From positions 1 to 7,403 of the forward strand of contig CACZSJ010000143.1 in NCBI GenBank assembly GCA_902783825.1: 7,403 bases of DNA. Direction: 5' to 3'. This DNA is from Oscillospiraceae bacterium. Lineage in GTDB: Bacteria; Bacillota; Clostridia; Oscillospirales; Oscillospiraceae. Below the pieces are notes generated by a model that was not told where the DNA came from, did not search any database, and saw only the letters and a list, made by a program, of their open reading frames with translations. Of this stretch, positions 6,408 to 7,403 are shown piece by piece (position 1 is the stretch's first letter; the number at the start of each line of letters is the position of its first letter). The translations under genes and the position numbers were made by a program.

Positions 6408-7403
6408 TTATCCTCCCATTTTATCCGCAAAGCCGTCATACATAACACGGATTGCGGTCTCAAACTGCTCGTTTTCCACGCCCACAATGATGGAAATCTC
6501 GTCCGCTCCCTGGGCGATGGTCCGAATGTTGACTCCATGGTCACCCAGCGCTTTGAACAGCCGCCCGGACACGCCGGGCCTAAACGGCATCCGGCGGCCT
6601 ACCGCTGCCACCAGGGCAATCCCGTCCTGCATCTGTACGTCGTCCGGCCGGCAGGCCTTGCGGATATCCGCAATCACATCGTACAGACTGTCTCCCAGGG
6701 CAGCGGTGGAAACCACCAGCGCAAAGGAATCCAGGCCCAAGGTAATATGCTCCACCGGCACCCGGTAGCGATCCAGAATCTCCAGCGCCTGCCGCAGCGG
6801 TACGCTCTGATTCATGTTGCGCTTGCAGACCGTGAGGATGCTGAAATTGCGCCGTCCAGCAATCCCGGTGATAAACCGCTCCTGATCTCCCTCCTCCTGA
6901 GCCACGCTTTCCACAATCAGCGTACCCGGATCCTGGGGGCGGTTGGTGTTGCGGATGTTCAAGGCAATCCCCCGCTCCTTCACCGGCAGCACCGACTCCT
7001 CATGCAGAACCGACGCGCCCATGAAAGCCAGCTCCCGCAGCTCGGAATAGGTAATGCTGGAGATGGGGCTGGGATTCGGCACAATCCGAGGATCCGCCAT
7101 CAGGATGCCTGAAACATCCGTCCAGTTTTCGTACACGTCCGCGTTCACCGCAGCGGCGGCCAAAGCGCCGGTAATGTCGCTGCCTCCCCGACTCATCAGC
7201 TTCAGCCGCCCGGTGGGCAGCTTTCCGTAGAAGCCAGGAATGACGATCCTGCTATGGGCCTCCAGTGCCGCGGCAATGGCGGCCTCCGTTTTCTCCCGGT
7301 CGATCTGGCCGTCGAAACCAAAGAAAATGCAGTCCGCCGCGTCCACAAAAACAAAGCCCAAATACTCCGCCATAAGACGTGCGGTGAAATACTCTCCCCG
7401 ACT
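6408..7403 (-). CDS. lysC: Aspartokinase, monofunctional with two ACT domains, 5' partial
   Basis: The frame is open to the window edge, giving 331 C-terminal residues; an in-frame ATG at 7373 is internal, since SRGEYFTARL just before it is the conserved GE helix of aspartokinases. The enzyme phosphorylates aspartate with ATP (EC 2.7.2.4), the first step of the aspartate pathway. In the visible part, GFYG (57-60), SRGGSDITGA (71-80), YENWTDVSG (91-99), ADPRIV (103-108) and ITYSELRELAFMGASVLH (117-134) make up the catalytic domain. Residues about 185-255 and 262-328 form two ACT domains; the second contains GVSGRLFKALGDHGVNI (277-293), the usual effector-site region. The YENWTDVSG form and long catalytic domain fit the monofunctional AK III/YclM group, about 440 residues, so roughly 110 N-terminal residues with the KFGG motif are missing here. 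Feedback inhibition by lysine, perhaps with threonine, is likely from the family, but the effector cannot be fixed from sequence. The symbol lysC is by family; orthology to a particular isozyme is not established. Confidence 0.93.
   Translation of the reverse strand, partial: SRGEYFTARLMAEYLGFVFVDAADCIFFGFDGQIDREKTEAAIAAALEAHSRIVIPGFYGKLPTGRLKLMSRGGSDITGALAAAAVNADVYENWTDVSGILMADPRIVPNPSPISSITYSELRELAFMGASVLHEESVLPVKERGIALNIRNTNRPQDPGTLIVESVAQEEGDQERFITGIAGRRNFSILTVCKRNMNQSVPLRQALEILDRYRVPVEHITLGLDSFALVVSTAALGDSLYDVIADIRKACRPDDVQMQDGIALVAAVGRRMPFRPGVSGRLFKALGDHGVNIRTIAQGADEISIIVGVENEQFETAIRVMYDGFADKMGG
6411..6415 (-). promoter_or_regulatory. Shine-Dalgarno site of asd inside the aspartokinase gene
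   Basis: The minus strand reads GGAGG, TAA, GG and then the asd ATG. The Shine-Dalgarno sequence is made by the final Gly codons of aspartokinase, so ribosomes finishing the first enzyme stand on the initiation site of the second. This decides the asd start at 6405. Confidence 0.78.

Noticed and set aside
5680..6768. Open frame of 362 codons on the plus strand
   Set aside because: It spans asd and the end of aspartokinase in antisense, both of which have intact catalytic motifs; its translation has no coherent domain.
7371..7373. ATG as the start of the aspartokinase
   Set aside because: The ten codons before it encode a conserved aspartokinase segment (SRGEYFTARL), so the gene continues past the window.
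1..7403. Mobile element, CRISPR array, defence system or prophage
   Set aside because: No transposase, integrase, spaced repeat array, attachment-site pair or defence gene is visible; all long genes belong to housekeeping, transport or CotH families.

Overview
The window looks like an ordinary chromosomal stretch of a G+C-rich member of the Bacillota, most plausibly a gut-type Clostridia (Oscillospiraceae-like). The reasons are the dense gene packing, the purine-rich Shine-Dalgarno sites, a CotH protein carrying lamin-tail and chitobiase-type modules, and a YheI/YheH (BmrC/BmrD)-style heterodimeric ABC exporter. The taxonomic call is inference; there is no rRNA or other marker gene in the window. 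No phage, IS element, CRISPR array, tRNA or rRNA is visible.

Layout. Bases 2-1525 (+) hold the 3' part of a gene for a multidomain CotH-kinase-family protein whose start lies outside the window. A perfect 12-bp hairpin with a T-rich tail (1536-1573) separates it from a convergent two-gene operon on the minus strand. That operon encodes two ABC exporter half-transporters: the first gene is 5182-3362, the second 3365-1572, and they are joined by a 4-base ATGA overlap. A 215-base gap (5183-5397) holds the likely promoter of the ABC operon (5222-5250) and a perfect 15-bp hairpin (5310-5344). Upstream on the minus strand are asd (6405-5398, aspartate-semialdehyde dehydrogenase) and, two bases before it, the 3' three quarters of an aspartokinase gene that runs off the right edge (7403-6408).

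How the genes work together. Aspartokinase and Asd catalyse the first two steps of the aspartate pathway, leading to lysine/diaminopimelate, threonine and methionine, and they appear translationally coupled. The two ABC proteins should form one heterodimeric exporter with one consensus and one degenerate ATP site; their motif defects are exactly complementary. The CotH protein has no visible link to the other genes. All three units look intact apart from the window-edge truncations.

I do not see an undescribed system here. The points most worth a second look are the CotH architecture, the complementary degeneracy of the ABC pair, and two intergenic hairpins that share a core and both carry their better T-tract on the plus strand.
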